Shown here: positions 53,770 through 61,957 of the stretch, in pieces
Layout of the letters: every line of letters starts with the position of its first letter
Position numbering within the stretch: the stretch's first letter is position 1
Source of the DNA: Thalassospira profundimaris
GTDB taxonomy: Bacteria > Pseudomonadota > Alphaproteobacteria > Rhodospirillales > Thalassospiraceae
Direction: 5' to 3'
Assembly: GCF_003326675.1 (NCBI RefSeq)
Contig: NZ_JPWF01000006.1
Span: forward strand, 1-64,000
DNA: 64,000 bases
Position numbers and translations under genes: made by a program
The notes under the pieces: generated by a model
Seen by the model: the letters and a program-made list of their open reading frames with translations, nothing else
What the model was told of the DNA's origin: nothing
The model's database searches: none

Positions 53770-54312
53770 ATGCAGCCATCAGTTTATCGTGATCGAAGTT
53801 TGCCAAAGCCGGTCGGGCATCAGCCAGCCGTTTTGCATATGCTGTGCGGGAAAATTGCCGCCGGTAAATCAACACTGGCGGCCGAATTGGCGCGCAAACC
53901 CGGTACGCTTCTGATTGCCGAGGATGAATGGCTTTCAACCTTGTTTGGCGATCAGATGTGTTCGGTTGCCGACTATGTTCACGTTTCAAACAAGCTGCGC
54001 GCTGTTATGGGGCCGCATATCAGTATGTTGTTGATGTCGGGGCTTTCGGTGGTGCTGGATTTCCCGGCCAATACGGTGCGTTCGCGCAACTGGATGCGTC
54101 AGACCTTTGAAGATGTCGGGGCAGGGCACAAGTTGCATTTCCTCGATCTTGACGAGGATATTTGCAAACAGCGGTTACGCGCACGCAACCGGGCAGGGGA
54201 ACATCAATTCGCGGCCAGTGATGCACAGTTCCATCAGATTTGCGCAGCGTTTCAGCCCCCCACCAGCGAGGAGGGGTTTGATGTCATCACCTATGAGACA
54301 GACACGATCTGA
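53770..54312 (+). CDS. P-loop kinase-like ATPase (AAA_33/zeta-toxin-like fold)
   Basis: Small cytoplasmic NTP-binding protein of 180 residues. Walker A is CGKIAAGKSTLA; a following acidic ED (AEDEWLSTLFGD) is where substrate-binding acids occur in this group. The strand VVLDFPANTVRSRNWMR and the lid-like RLRARNRAGEHQF complete a P-loop kinase fold. Such proteins phosphorylate small molecules, for example antibiotics, sugars or nucleotides. Zeta toxins share the fold, but no epsilon antitoxin gene adjoins. The substrate is unknown. GGGAG precedes the ATG. The gene follows a structured leader with its own terminator. Confidence 0.82.
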   Translation: MQPSVYRDRSLPKPVGHQPAVLHMLCGKIAAGKSTLAAELARKPGTLLIAEDEWLSTLFGDQMCSVADYVHVSNKLRAVMGPHISMLLMSGLSVVLDFPANTVRSRNWMRQTFEDVGAGHKLHFLDLDEDICKQRLRARNRAGEHQFAASDAQFHQICAAFQPPTSEEGFDVITYETDTI

Positions 54313-54320
54313 AAAACAAA

Positions 54321-54348
54321 AAAAGCTGCCGTTGAACGGCAGCTTTTT
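54321..54348. terminator. Bidirectional intrinsic terminator
   Basis: A perfect 13-bp stem (AAAAGCTGCCGTT and AACGGCAGCTTTT, single-base loop centre) has A-run left and T-run right. It serves the kinase gene and the convergent small oxidase-subunit-like gene. Confidence 0.9.
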
Positions 54349-54377
54349 GCATATCCGGATCCATGCCAATCGGCAGA

Positions 54378-54506
54378 TCACAGCAGGAAGATGGCCATCA
54401 GCACCAGCAGGGCGATGATTGAAATGGTGCCCCATTTCACAAAGCTTGTGAAACCGTCATAAATAGCGACGTGCGTTTCGGTGAGTTCGTAATCGTTACC
54501 CTGCAA
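54378..54506 (-). CDS. aa3-type cytochrome c oxidase subunit IV-like peptide (copy 2, TTG start)
   Basis: A 42-residue single-helix membrane peptide easily missed because it is short and starts with TTG at 54504-54506; AAGGAGG lies a few bases upstream and settles the start. The sequence begins MQGNDYELTETHVAIYDGF, continues TSFVKWGTIS and ends in the helix IIALLVLMAIFLL. It is clearly related to the peptide at 53279-53416, sharing MQG-DY-L, the aromatic FVKW/FVLW and the helix. It fits the aa3-type oxidase subunit IV family better than copy 1 does. No oxidase core genes adjoin. Confidence 0.78.
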   Translation of the reverse strand: MQGNDYELTETHVAIYDGFTSFVKWGTISIIALLVLMAIFLL

Positions 54507-54625
54507 GACTGCCTCCTTGGTTTGAATTTTTCAATTTTATATCTGTGTGGTTGAGGCAGGGCAAGTCAAAGATTAACCAGAAATATCATCCCTTTGACCA
54601 AGTTCACATTAACCTGGCCGAACGC

Positions 54626-54982
54626 TTATCTGCCCGGCTCCTTGCAGCCAAAGGGCAGGAACGATCCGGTCGCGCCTTCATTGGTCATGACGACCGACAT
54701 CAGATTGGCGTAATCAAGCTCGGCTTTGGTTTGCGGGCAGGCATAAACCCGTTCCGTGCAGCCGGACGCGACAAAGGCGGCTTCCTGTTGATCAAAGGCC
54801 GGACTGAACCCGTCAGAGGGCGCCTTGGCGCGCAAATCATCACGGTGTGTTTGATACAGCGTGCATTTGGTTTCACGCCAGCTCGCGCTATGTGCATTGC
54901 TGTGCATTAGCGACAAGCCGATGGGCAGGACAACCGTTATCAGCATGATGCCAAACACGGTGTTGCGAAAATATCTATTCAT
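54626..54982 (-). CDS. Hypothetical small secreted or membrane-anchored protein
   Basis: Not recognised. The 118-residue frame from the ATG at 54982 begins with a basic lead and a hydrophobic segment (VFGIMLITVVLPIGLSL), so the protein is anchored or exported. The rest has four Cys residues (CTLYQ, GCTE, YACPQ and FGCKEPG), which could form disulfides in the periplasm. No ribosome binding site is clear. It lies between the small oxidase-like gene and the purN terminator on the same strand. Confidence 0.6.
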   Translation of the reverse strand: MNRYFRNTVFGIMLITVVLPIGLSLMHSNAHSASWRETKCTLYQTHRDDLRAKAPSDGFSPAFDQQEAAFVASGCTERVYACPQTKAELDYANLMSVVMTNEGATGSFLPFGCKEPGR

Positions 54983-55072
54983 CAATGGGGCCTTGGGAAT
55001 GGGGCAGAGCAAACGGGATAGCTCGCCTAATCTGGCCTGAAATCAAAGATGCGCAAGCCGCAGATATGAAAA

Positions 55073-55097
55073 AAGGGCGGATAATCTATCCGCCCTT
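55073..55097 (-). terminator. Terminator of the purM-purN operon
   Basis: An 11-bp perfect stem (AAGGGCGGATA / TATCCGCCCTT, loop ATC). Read on the minus strand it is followed by a T-run, 34 bp past the purN stop. Confidence 0.9.
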
Positions 55098-55130
55098 GAT
55101 CAGTGTGCGCACTTTGCGCCAAAGGTTCTT

Positions 55131-55805
55131 TCAAGCCGGTTCAATCGCCGGATTGATTTCTGCAAACTCGGCCGGGTTGGCATCCGCCACAGTGACAATG
55201 CCCTTGGCATCGACCGAAACGCGGCTTTCTGCAATCCAGCGAATTACTTGCGGATAGATGCGGTGTTCCTGTTTCAGGATACGCTGGGCCAGTGTGCCGG
55301 CGTCATCACCGGGAAGAACCGGAACGACGGCCTGGGCAATGATCGGGCCGCTATCGACTTCGGGGACCACGTAATGCACGGTGCAACCGGCAAACTTGAC
55401 CCCGGCATCAAGGGCTGCCTGATGCACATGCAGGCCCTTGAAGCTTGGCAGAAGCGACGGGTGGATATTGATCAGCTTGTCTTTCCAGCGGGTGACAAAG
55501 CTTTCACTGACCAGTCGCAGGTAACCTGCAAGCACGACAAGGTCCGCACCGCTTTCTTCGATCAGGGCGCTGACGGCTGTGTCATAGGCCTCGCGCCCAC
55601 CGGGATACCCCTTGTGCGAGATCGCCTCGGTACGGATACCGGCCTTGCGTCCGCGTTCCAACCCGCCGGCATCAAGCTGGTTTGAAAAAACCAGAACGAT
55701 TTCGGCGGGGTAGTCGGAGGCGTTGCAGGCATCAATGATGGCTTGCAAATTGGACCCGCCGCCTGAAACCAGAACGGCGAGTTTAAGCTTGCTTACTTTT
55801 CCCAT
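55131..55805 (-). CDS. purN: Phosphoribosylglycinamide formyltransferase
   Basis: Third step of purine synthesis: transfers a formyl group from 10-formyltetrahydrofolate to GAR. The protein has 224 residues. Motifs: [14 protein letters not shown] at the N-terminus (phosphate loop), [32 protein letters not shown] (catalytic Asn and His) and [19 protein letters not shown] (catalytic Asp). Its start lies inside the last 13 bases of purM, so the two are translationally coupled. Confidence 0.96.
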   Translation of the reverse strand: MGKVSKLKLAVLVSGGGSNLQAIIDACNASDYPAEIVLVFSNQLDAGGLERGRKAGIRTEAISHKGYPGGREAYDTAVSALIEESGADLVVLAGYLRLVSESFVTRWKDKLINIHPSLLPSFKGLHVHQAALDAGVKFAGCTVHYVVPEVDSGPIIAQAVVPVLPGDDAGTLAQRILKQEHRIYPQVIRWIAESRVSVDAKGIVTVADANPAEFAEINPAIEPA

Positions 55806-56866
55806 GCGGGGCCCATGTTCTTGATGATGACCTGCGGGCCATCACCGGCACGCGGGCCGATCACACCGATCTGGCTGACGGTTTCACCATGTTCGCGCAG
55901 GATGGCTTCGGCCCCCATGGCCTTGTCGGCCGGGACCACGACGCACATGCCAATGCCGCAGTTAAAGGTGCGCGCCATTTCGACAGACGGAATACCGCCT
56001 TCTTTGGCCAGCCATTTAAAGATCGGCAGGAATTCCCAGGTGCTGGCATCAAATACAGCGGTCAGGTTTTCCGGAAGAACACGCGGAACGTTTTCAGTCA
56101 GACCGCCACCGGTAATGTGGGCAAGGGCCTTGACCAGACCGGCCTTGTGCGCAGCCAGGCAGCTTTTGACATAAATCTTGGTCGGTTCAAGCAGGGCTTC
56201 ACCAACGGTTTTGCCCGGTGCGAACGGGGCTTCGTCTGCGTAACCAAGGCCTGCCTTGTCGACAACCTTGCGGACCAGCGAATAACCGTTGGAATGAACA
56301 CCGCTTGATGCCAGGCCAAGGATAACGTCGCCTTCGGCAACGTTGCTGCCATCAAGAAGTTCACCACGTTCCGCAGCACCGACAGCAAAACCGGCAAGGT
56401 CATATTCGCCATCCGAATACATGCCCGGCATTTCGGCGGTTTCGCCACCGATCAGCGCGCAGCCAGCCTGCTTGCAGCCCTCGGCAATACCGGCAACGAC
56501 GTCGGCGGCATTGTCGACCGACAGTTTGCCGGTTGCAAAGTAATCAAGGAACAGAAGCGGTTCTGCACCCTGAACAACAAGGTCGTTCACACTCATTGCG
56601 ACAAGGTCGATACCAACCGTGTCATGCTTGTCGGCAAGGAAGGCAACTTTCAGCTTGGTGCCGACACCATCGGTGCAGGAGACCAGAACCGGATCGTTGT
56701 AACCGGCAGCTTTCAGATCGAAAAGGGCACCAAAACCGCCAAGCCCGCCCGAGACGCCGGAACGAGAGGTGGCTTTCGCCAGCGGTTTGATTCGGTCGAC
56801 AAGGGCATTGCCGGCATCGATATCGACACCGGAGTCCTTATAGGTAAGGCCTTTGGAGGCGGTCAT
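55793..56866 (-). CDS. purM: Phosphoribosylformylglycinamidine cyclo-ligase (AIR synthetase)
   Basis: ATP-dependent ring closure forming AIR, fifth step of purine synthesis, 357 residues. AAGGAT precedes the ATG at 56866; the frame upstream of this to 57007 is not credible. Motifs: [59 protein letters not shown] and [19 protein letters not shown]. It is co-transcribed with purN. Confidence 0.96.
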   Translation of the reverse strand: MTASKGLTYKDSGVDIDAGNALVDRIKPLAKATSRSGVSGGLGGFGALFDLKAAGYNDPVLVSCTDGVGTKLKVAFLADKHDTVGIDLVAMSVNDLVVQGAEPLLFLDYFATGKLSVDNAADVVAGIAEGCKQAGCALIGGETAEMPGMYSDGEYDLAGFAVGAAERGELLDGSNVAEGDVILGLASSGVHSNGYSLVRKVVDKAGLGYADEAPFAPGKTVGEALLEPTKIYVKSCLAAHKAGLVKALAHITGGGLTENVPRVLPENLTAVFDASTWEFLPIFKWLAKEGGIPSVEMARTFNCGIGMCVVVPADKAMGAEAILREHGETVSQIGVIGPRAGDGPQVIIKNMGPAWEK

Positions 56867-57230
56867 TTTGGTGATCCTTGGCTTCGCGCGTGCATGAAAG
56901 TAAGGGCGGTATAACCCGCGTTTTTCATCAGTACGTACCGACTTTCGGGCGACGTTCACTGGGCATTTGCGGGCCGGGTCGCAGCACGGATGCTGCTGTT
57001 TGACCAATCCGCCTTACTGACGCCTTTAATCAGATATAGGAGCTTTTCCCAATCCTACTGATAAAAAACGCGGGCTTGATAATTTCCGCTGGGCCGAAAA
57101 TACTCAAACGCGGACAATATGCAATGATCACCTGCGCATGACAGAGTTTTCTTTCCAGAATGCGTGCAACGTGCCACAAAGGCCACTGCATAAGAATTCG
57201 ACAAGACACGATTAGGGCAACGAGGCATAC
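56867..57230. other. Divergent intergenic region of purM and the DUF2066 gene
   Basis: About 360 bases between two divergent operons. It contains the long inverted repeat listed separately. The right part (57080-57200) has no obvious feature beyond the GAGG ribosome site at the DUF2066 gene. Confidence 0.45.
56915..57074. repeat. 160-bp segment bounded by 19-bp inverted repeats
   Basis: Arms at 56915-56933 and 57056-57074 match at 18 of 19 positions; the left arm is CCCGCGTTTTTCATCAGTA. They face each other across about 120 GC-rich bases. No frame with a start site lies inside. It may be a small mobile element relic or the outer stem of a purM leader RNA. Confidence 0.65.
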
Positions 57231-58355
57231 GTGCTTACTTCATTGAAAAACATCAAGATGTTGGCTGGCGCCGTTACCGTATCTGCGCTGATGGCTTTTC
57301 CGGCTTTCGCACAGGACATTTTTACCGTCACGGGCGTTCACGTTGATGAAAGTGCGGAAACAGCCGCAGCCGCGCGCGAAAAGGCGCTTGAAATCGGCCA
57401 GCGCGCCGCATTTGAAGAAGTCATCGCGCGTCTGACCCTGCCCGAAGATCGTGCCGGATTGCAAATTCCGGCAATGTCGGAAATCACTAATATGGTGCGT
57501 GATTTCGGTCTGTCGAATGAAAAGGCATCATCGGTTCGCTACATCGCGGACATGACGGTGCGTTTCAAGGATGATGAATTGCGCCGCTTCCTGCGATTCC
57601 GCGATATTTCCTTTGCTGAATTGCAATCCAAGCCGGTGATGATTGTGCCGGTATATCGCACATCGGGCTATGTCAGCCTGTGGGATGATCCCAATCCGTG
57701 GCGCGAAGTATGGTCGCGCAATATTGCGACGTCCGGTCTTGTTCCGATCAAGGCCCCGATTGGCGATTTGACCGATATCGGTACTGTTTCGGCCGAGCAG
57801 GCGGAAAATGGTGCGATGGATCGCCTGTCTGAACTCGCGAAGCGCTATGGGGCGGATGTTGCCGTGGTTGCCAGTGCTGATGTTGCAGGCCCGACCGGCG
57901 GGGAAAGTGTCAATGTGACCGTAACCCGCTATGACCCGAATAGTGGTCCGCAGATTTTCGGTGTTCAGGAAAATACCCTTCCGAATGAAACACTGAATGA
58001 AACGCTGGTCCGTGCGGCAAAGTCGGTTCAGGACCAGCTTTCCGACAGCTGGAAACGCGCAAACCTGATCAATTACAGCACGGGCGGCAGCCTGATGGTG
58101 TTTGTGCCGATCACCGGCCTTCAGGATTGGGCAAAGATCGAAGACAAGCTGATCGGGCTTCCGGTTGTGCGGAATTCCCGTGTGGTTGCGATGTCGCGCC
58201 GTGAAGTTCAGTTGTCGCTGGAATTTGTTGGCTCTACCAACCAGCTCGAAACCGCCCTTAATCAGCAGAATTTGACGCTGAGCCGCATGGGCGAACTTTG
58301 GTTCATCCAGCCGACCGGCTCGGACCGTTTGCAGGGCTTGTCGATCGGCGGATAG
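57231..58355 (+). CDS. DUF2066 domain-containing exported protein
   Basis: Periplasmic or envelope protein of 374 residues of unknown function. The GTG start has CGAGG upstream. The Sec signal peptide ends PAFAQD. DUF2066 features are present: RAAFEEVIARLTLPEDRAGL near the N-terminus, then PVMIVPVYRTSGYVSLWDDP-type strand and WREVWSRN. A C-terminal strand-rich part (LMVFVPITGLQDWAKIEDKL; VAMSRREVQLSLEFVGS) follows. It heads a plus-strand run with perM and hdaA, a gene order common in Rhodospirillales. Confidence 0.87.
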   Translation: MLTSLKNIKMLAGAVTVSALMAFPAFAQDIFTVTGVHVDESAETAAAAREKALEIGQRAAFEEVIARLTLPEDRAGLQIPAMSEITNMVRDFGLSNEKASSVRYIADMTVRFKDDELRRFLRFRDISFAELQSKPVMIVPVYRTSGYVSLWDDPNPWREVWSRNIATSGLVPIKAPIGDLTDIGTVSAEQAENGAMDRLSELAKRYGADVAVVASADVAGPTGGESVNVTVTRYDPNSGPQIFGVQENTLPNETLNETLVRAAKSVQDQLSDSWKRANLINYSTGGSLMVFVPITGLQDWAKIEDKLIGLPVVRNSRVVAMSRREVQLSLEFVGSTNQLETALNQQNLTLSRMGELWFIQPTGSDRLQGLSIGG

Positions 58356-58436
58356 GTATCTGGCCGGGGCGATCATGAAATGGCGGGCAGGGTGTCCTGC
58401 CAACATGATTGCAAAAGGCATTGAGGGGAACCGGAC

Positions 58437-59534
58437 ATGACGTTACGGCAACAGGCACGTTTCTGGCTTGTATTCCTTGTCGGATTCTTTTTTCTGGTCT
58501 GGCTGTTTTCAGGCATCCTTTTGCCGTTCGTCGCGGGGATGGCAATTGCCTATTTCCTTGATCCGCTGGCCGACAAACTTGAAGCCCGCGGGGCCAGTCG
58601 TACCTTTGCGACAAGCATCATCACCGCTTTGTTCTTCTTTGTTTTTATTCTGGTGATTTTGCTGATCGTGCCGATGATCGGCAGCCAGTTGGCCGGTTTC
58701 CTTGAACGGTTGCCCGGCTATGTTGATGCGTTGCGCACCAATGTCGCCCCCTATCTTCAGCATATCCTTGACCGGGTAGCGCCCGAAACCCTGCAAAGTG
58801 TGTCCGATGCGGTCAAAGGCCAAAGTGCCAATGCCCTTAAGTGGGTTGGCAATGTTTTGACCAATGTGCTTTCGGGCGGGTTGGCGCTTTTGAACTTCCT
58901 GAGTTTGCTGTTCATCACGCCGGTTGTGTCATTCTATCTGCTGCGTGACTGGGACAAGATCGTTGCCAAGGTCGACAGTTACCTGCCGCGCCGGTCGGCA
59001 TCAGACATCCGCCAATGTGCAAGCGAGATTGATGAAACCCTTGCCGGATTTGTCCGCGGGCAGGCAACGGTTTGTGTGTTGCTTGGCCTGTTTTACGGGC
59101 TGGGACTGACACTTGCGGGGCTTGAATTTGGATTTGTGATCGGGTTGATGACAGGTCTTGTTTCCTTTGTGCCCTATTTCGGGATGATCGCGGGCTTTGC
59201 GGTTGGTATGGGCGTTGCGATTGCCCAGTTCGGCTTTGGCCTTGATCTGGGACTTGTGGCACTGGTGTTCGGGATCGGCCAGATTTTGGAAGGCAACTTC
59301 CTGACCCCGAAACTTGTCGGGGACAAGGTTGGCTTGCATGCGGTCTGGGTGATGTTTGCTTTGCTGGCTGGTGGTGCGGTGTTCGGATTGCTTGGTGTGA
59401 TGCTTGCCGTTCCGGTGGCCGCTGTCATAGGCGTACTTGTGCGTTACGGTTTAAGGCAGTATCTCAGTAGTCGTTTATATAATCACGGGCCAGACCACCC
59501 AAACGGTGATGCGCTCGAAGACGGCGAGAATTGA
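58437..59534 (+). CDS. perM: AI-2E/PerM family membrane transporter
   Basis: Inner-membrane protein of 365 residues with seven or eight helices. It has the PerM/AI-2E layout: an N-terminal pair of helices (FWLVFLVGFFFLVWLFSGI then PFVAGMAIAYFLDPLADKLE), a soluble helical region (about 100-150) and the C-terminal helices with VSFVPYFGMIAGFAVG and EGNFLTPKLVGDKVGLHAVW. Family members are linked to autoinducer-2 export or Na+/H+ antiport. The partner here is unknown. Its last 29 bases overlap the hdaA frame. Confidence 0.9.
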   Translation: MTLRQQARFWLVFLVGFFFLVWLFSGILLPFVAGMAIAYFLDPLADKLEARGASRTFATSIITALFFFVFILVILLIVPMIGSQLAGFLERLPGYVDALRTNVAPYLQHILDRVAPETLQSVSDAVKGQSANALKWVGNVLTNVLSGGLALLNFLSLLFITPVVSFYLLRDWDKIVAKVDSYLPRRSASDIRQCASEIDETLAGFVRGQATVCVLLGLFYGLGLTLAGLEFGFVIGLMTGLVSFVPYFGMIAGFAVGMGVAIAQFGFGLDLGLVALVFGIGQILEGNFLTPKLVGDKVGLHAVWVMFALLAGGAVFGLLGVMLAVPVAAVIGVLVRYGLRQYLSSRLYNHGPDHPNGDALEDGEN

Positions 59535-60327
59535 GACCACAGTGACCCGGGCAAGTAAAAATCCGGCCAGTGACGCGGACAAAACAGTGGCAGATTTGCC
59601 GGACGACCAGAAGGCCAGTGTGGCCGAAGTCGCCCCGCAGCAATTGCCGCTGGCACTTGAAATGCGTCCGGCACTTGGCCGGGATGATTTCATGGTTGCC
59701 CAATGTAATCGCGAAGCTGTGGCCTGGATTGATCTTTGGCCGAACTGGCCGGTGCCGGCCTTGTGCCTTTATGGGCCCAAGGGATGCGGCAAAAGCCATC
59801 TGGCCGAGGTGTGGCGCGCACGGTCCGCTGCCCTGAGTGTTCCGGCAACCGATCTTGCCGGGTGTGATCCCGATGCGTTGCTGGGCGATGCGCAGGGGCT
59901 TGTGATCGAGGATGCGGATAGTGCCCTTGATGAAACCGCCTGCTTCCATCTTTACAACATGCTTAAGGAGCGGGGCGGGCATTTGTTGATGACCTCGACA
60001 TTGCCGCCATCGCGCTGGAAAGTGGCTTTGCCCGATCTGAAATCACGGTTGGGGGCGTCCCTTGTGTGCGAGATTTCCCCACCGGATGATGATCTGATGG
60101 TCGGATTGTTGTTGAAACTGTTTGCGGATCGCCAAATTCAGGCCGGGCCGCAAACCATCAGCTATATCCTGCCGCGGATCGAGCGATCCTTTGTTGCACT
60201 GACCGATCTGGTGGCGGCGATTGATCGTCGCGCACTGGCCGAAAAGCGCGCGGTGACCTTGCCGCTGGTACGCAGTGTGATGGAAGACATGCAGATTGCC
60301 GGAAAGCACGGCGACCCCGCGGACTAA
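59506..60327 (+). CDS. hdaA: DnaA-related regulatory ATPase HdaA
   Basis: Alphaproteobacterial Hda homologue, 273 residues or somewhat fewer. It works with the sliding clamp to hydrolyse DnaA-bound ATP and prevent over-initiation. The short clamp-binding motif appears as QQLPLAL near residue 45, the usual place. Walker A is YGPKGCGKSHL, and Walker B is GLVIEDADSAL. The sensor parts (SRLGASLVCEISPPDDD; RRALAEKRAVTLPLVRSVM) match the DnaA-ATPase domain. The DnaA DNA-binding domain IV is absent, as expected. The start overlaps perM; an internal start is possible. Confidence 0.9.
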   Translation: MMRSKTARIETTVTRASKNPASDADKTVADLPDDQKASVAEVAPQQLPLALEMRPALGRDDFMVAQCNREAVAWIDLWPNWPVPALCLYGPKGCGKSHLAEVWRARSAALSVPATDLAGCDPDALLGDAQGLVIEDADSALDETACFHLYNMLKERGGHLLMTSTLPPSRWKVALPDLKSRLGASLVCEISPPDDDLMVGLLLKLFADRQIQAGPQTISYILPRIERSFVALTDLVAAIDRRALAEKRAVTLPLVRSVMEDMQIAGKHGDPAD

Positions 60328-60350
60328 ATTTCGCGTTTACGCAAAAATCA

Positions 60351-60371
60351 TAGGCTGATCAGCCTTTTGCA
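60351..60371 (+). terminator. Weak terminator after hdaA
   Basis: The short hairpin AGGCT-GATC-AGCCT is followed by TTTT. The stem is only five base pairs, so confidence is moderate. Confidence 0.5.
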
Positions 60372-60410
60372 AGCTATATTCATTGCACGATCAATTAGCG
60401 GATAGTGCCT

Positions 60411-60911
60411 GTGAGCTTACAACGTCAAAAAGCAAAACCGTCTTTTAAAACCCAGATAGATGCCCTGATTGCAGACGGGCATGTTTTGGGATGGCGGGAA
60501 TGGATTGGGCTTCCTGATCTTGACGTTCCCCTGATCAAGGCCAAGGTGGATACAGGGGCAAGAACATCGTCCCTTCATGCCTTGAACCCGAAAAAGGTCA
60601 CCAAAGATGGTCGTGATTATGTCCAGTTCGTATTGCCGCATTATCGCGGGGACGGGCATGGGCGTATTACGTGCCTTGCGCCACTTGTTGAACTTCGCGA
60701 GATTCGCTCGTCAAACGGAAATGCCGAAGAACGGTTCATTGTGTCGACCCATATCGTCGTCGGGCATCACAAATTGAAAGTTGAGGTGTCGCTCGCCAAC
60801 CGCTCAATCATGGGGTTTCCCATGCTTTTGGGGCGCACGGCGATGAAGGCAGGAAGATTTTTGGTGCAGCCATCAAAATCTTATCTTGCAGGGAAGCCCG
60901 AACAGAGTTAG
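60411..60911 (+). CDS. RimK-associated retropepsin-like protease (RimB/RloA, Zn_protease family)
   Basis: Protein of 166 residues formerly annotated as ATP-dependent zinc protease, now viewed as a retropepsin-like aspartic peptidase. The active-site motif is [12 protein letters not shown] near residue 45, and [12 protein letters not shown] near the C-terminus is the family's Gly-Arg motif. In Pseudomonas a protein of this type (RimB) acts with RimK to trim or control glutamate tails on ribosomal protein S6. The GTG at 60411 is seven bases after GGAT; a GTG two codons earlier is too close to it. rimK follows after 136 bp with possible attenuator hairpins between. Confidence 0.85.
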   Translation: MSLQRQKAKPSFKTQIDALIADGHVLGWREWIGLPDLDVPLIKAKVDTGARTSSLHALNPKKVTKDGRDYVQFVLPHYRGDGHGRITCLAPLVELREIRSSNGNAEERFIVSTHIVVGHHKLKVEVSLANRSIMGFPMLLGRTAMKAGRFLVQPSKSYLAGKPEQS

Positions 60912-60922
60912 ATGCGCAGAAG

Positions 60923-61010
60923 AACGATCACGCAGTGGAACATATTTCCCGCAGGATCGTTTTTTCTTTCTGACAATTTTTCAAAGCCCCGCAAACGATC
61001 CTTTATCGTT
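60923..61010 (+). promoter_or_regulatory. Possible attenuator in the rimK leader
   Basis: AACGATC at 60923-60929 pairs with GATCGTT at 60955-60961, followed by a T-run: a terminator-like hairpin with a long loop. The same right arm, as GGATCGTT at 60954-60961, is also perfectly complementary to AACGATCC at 60994-61001. A third small hairpin (AACGAT, ATCGTT) is at 60994-61010. The structures are mutually exclusive, as in an attenuator or antiterminator. Confidence 0.45.
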
Positions 61011-61047
61011 CGCGCGCCTATTGATGCCGACCACGGGAGTTCATTTT

Positions 61048-61953
61048 ATGAAAATCGCGATGCTTGCGCGTAACCCAAATCTTTACTCCCACAAACGGTT
61101 GGTCGAGGCAGCCGAGGCGCGTGGGCACGAGATTGATATCATCAGCACGCTGCGCGTTACGATGAACATCACATCGATGAAGCCGGAAATCTATTACGGC
61201 GGTAAAAAGCTTTTGGGCTATGAGGCGGTTATTCCGCGTATTGGTGTGTCGGTAACGTCATTTGGTCTGGCGGTATTGCGCCAGTTTGAAATGATGGGCG
61301 TTTATCCGCTGAATGAATCAGTGGCAATCGGCCGTTCGCGTGACAAGCTGCGTTCGTTGCAGATCCTTTCGCGCCGTGGTGTTGGCCTGCCGGTTACGGC
61401 CTTTGCCCATGATCCGAAAAAAACCGACGAGGTCTTGCAGATCGTTGGCGGTGCGCCAGTGGTGATCAAGCTTCTTGAAGGTACGCAAGGCATTGGTGTG
61501 GTTCTGGGTGAAACCGAAAAATCGGCCAAATCCGTGATCGAAGCATTCCGTGGTGCCAGCGTCGACATCATGGTTCAGGAATTCATCAAGGAAGCGGGCA
61601 ATACCGATATCCGTTGCTTTGTCATCGGTGGCAAGGTGGTTGCCAGCATGGAGCGCAAAGGTGCCGAGGGCGATTTCCGTTCGAACATCCATCGCGGTGG
61701 CTCGGCGCGTTCTGTGCGCATTACCCCGCAGGAACGTTCAACAGCAGTTGAAGCCGCCAAGGCAATGGGGCTAAATGTTTGTGGCGTCGATATTTTGCGT
61801 TCGAACCACGGGCCAGTGGTGATGGAAGTCAACTCGTCACCGGGCCTTGAAGGCATCGAAGGCGCAACCGGCAAGGACATTGCCGGCATGATTATCGAGT
61901 TCCTTGAGAAAGATTACCGTCCGGGCAAGGTTCGGACCAAAGGCAAAGGATAA
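61048..61953 (+). CDS. rimK: RimK, ribosomal protein S6 glutamate ligase
   Basis: ATP-grasp ligase of 301 residues that adds glutamate residues to the C-terminus of S6. GGGAG precedes the ATG at 61048. N-terminal part: [20 protein letters not shown] and [20 protein letters not shown]. The ATP-grasp core has [49 protein letters not shown] and the metal-binding [19 protein letters not shown]. The following gene starts four bases after the stop. The trio protease-ligase-deacylase forms a conserved module. Confidence 0.94.
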   Translation: MKIAMLARNPNLYSHKRLVEAAEARGHEIDIISTLRVTMNITSMKPEIYYGGKKLLGYEAVIPRIGVSVTSFGLAVLRQFEMMGVYPLNESVAIGRSRDKLRSLQILSRRGVGLPVTAFAHDPKKTDEVLQIVGGAPVVIKLLEGTQGIGVVLGETEKSAKSVIEAFRGASVDIMVQEFIKEAGNTDIRCFVIGGKVVASMERKGAEGDFRSNIHRGGSARSVRITPQERSTAVEAAKAMGLNVCGVDILRSNHGPVVMEVNSSPGLEGIEGATGKDIAGMIIEFLEKDYRPGKVRTKGKG

Positions 61954-61957
61954 CGGC

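Noticed and set aside
53770..54312. Zeta toxin of a toxin-antitoxin pair
   Set aside because: The fold is similar, but no antitoxin-sized gene adjoins on the same strand and the protein is short. It is called only a P-loop kinase.
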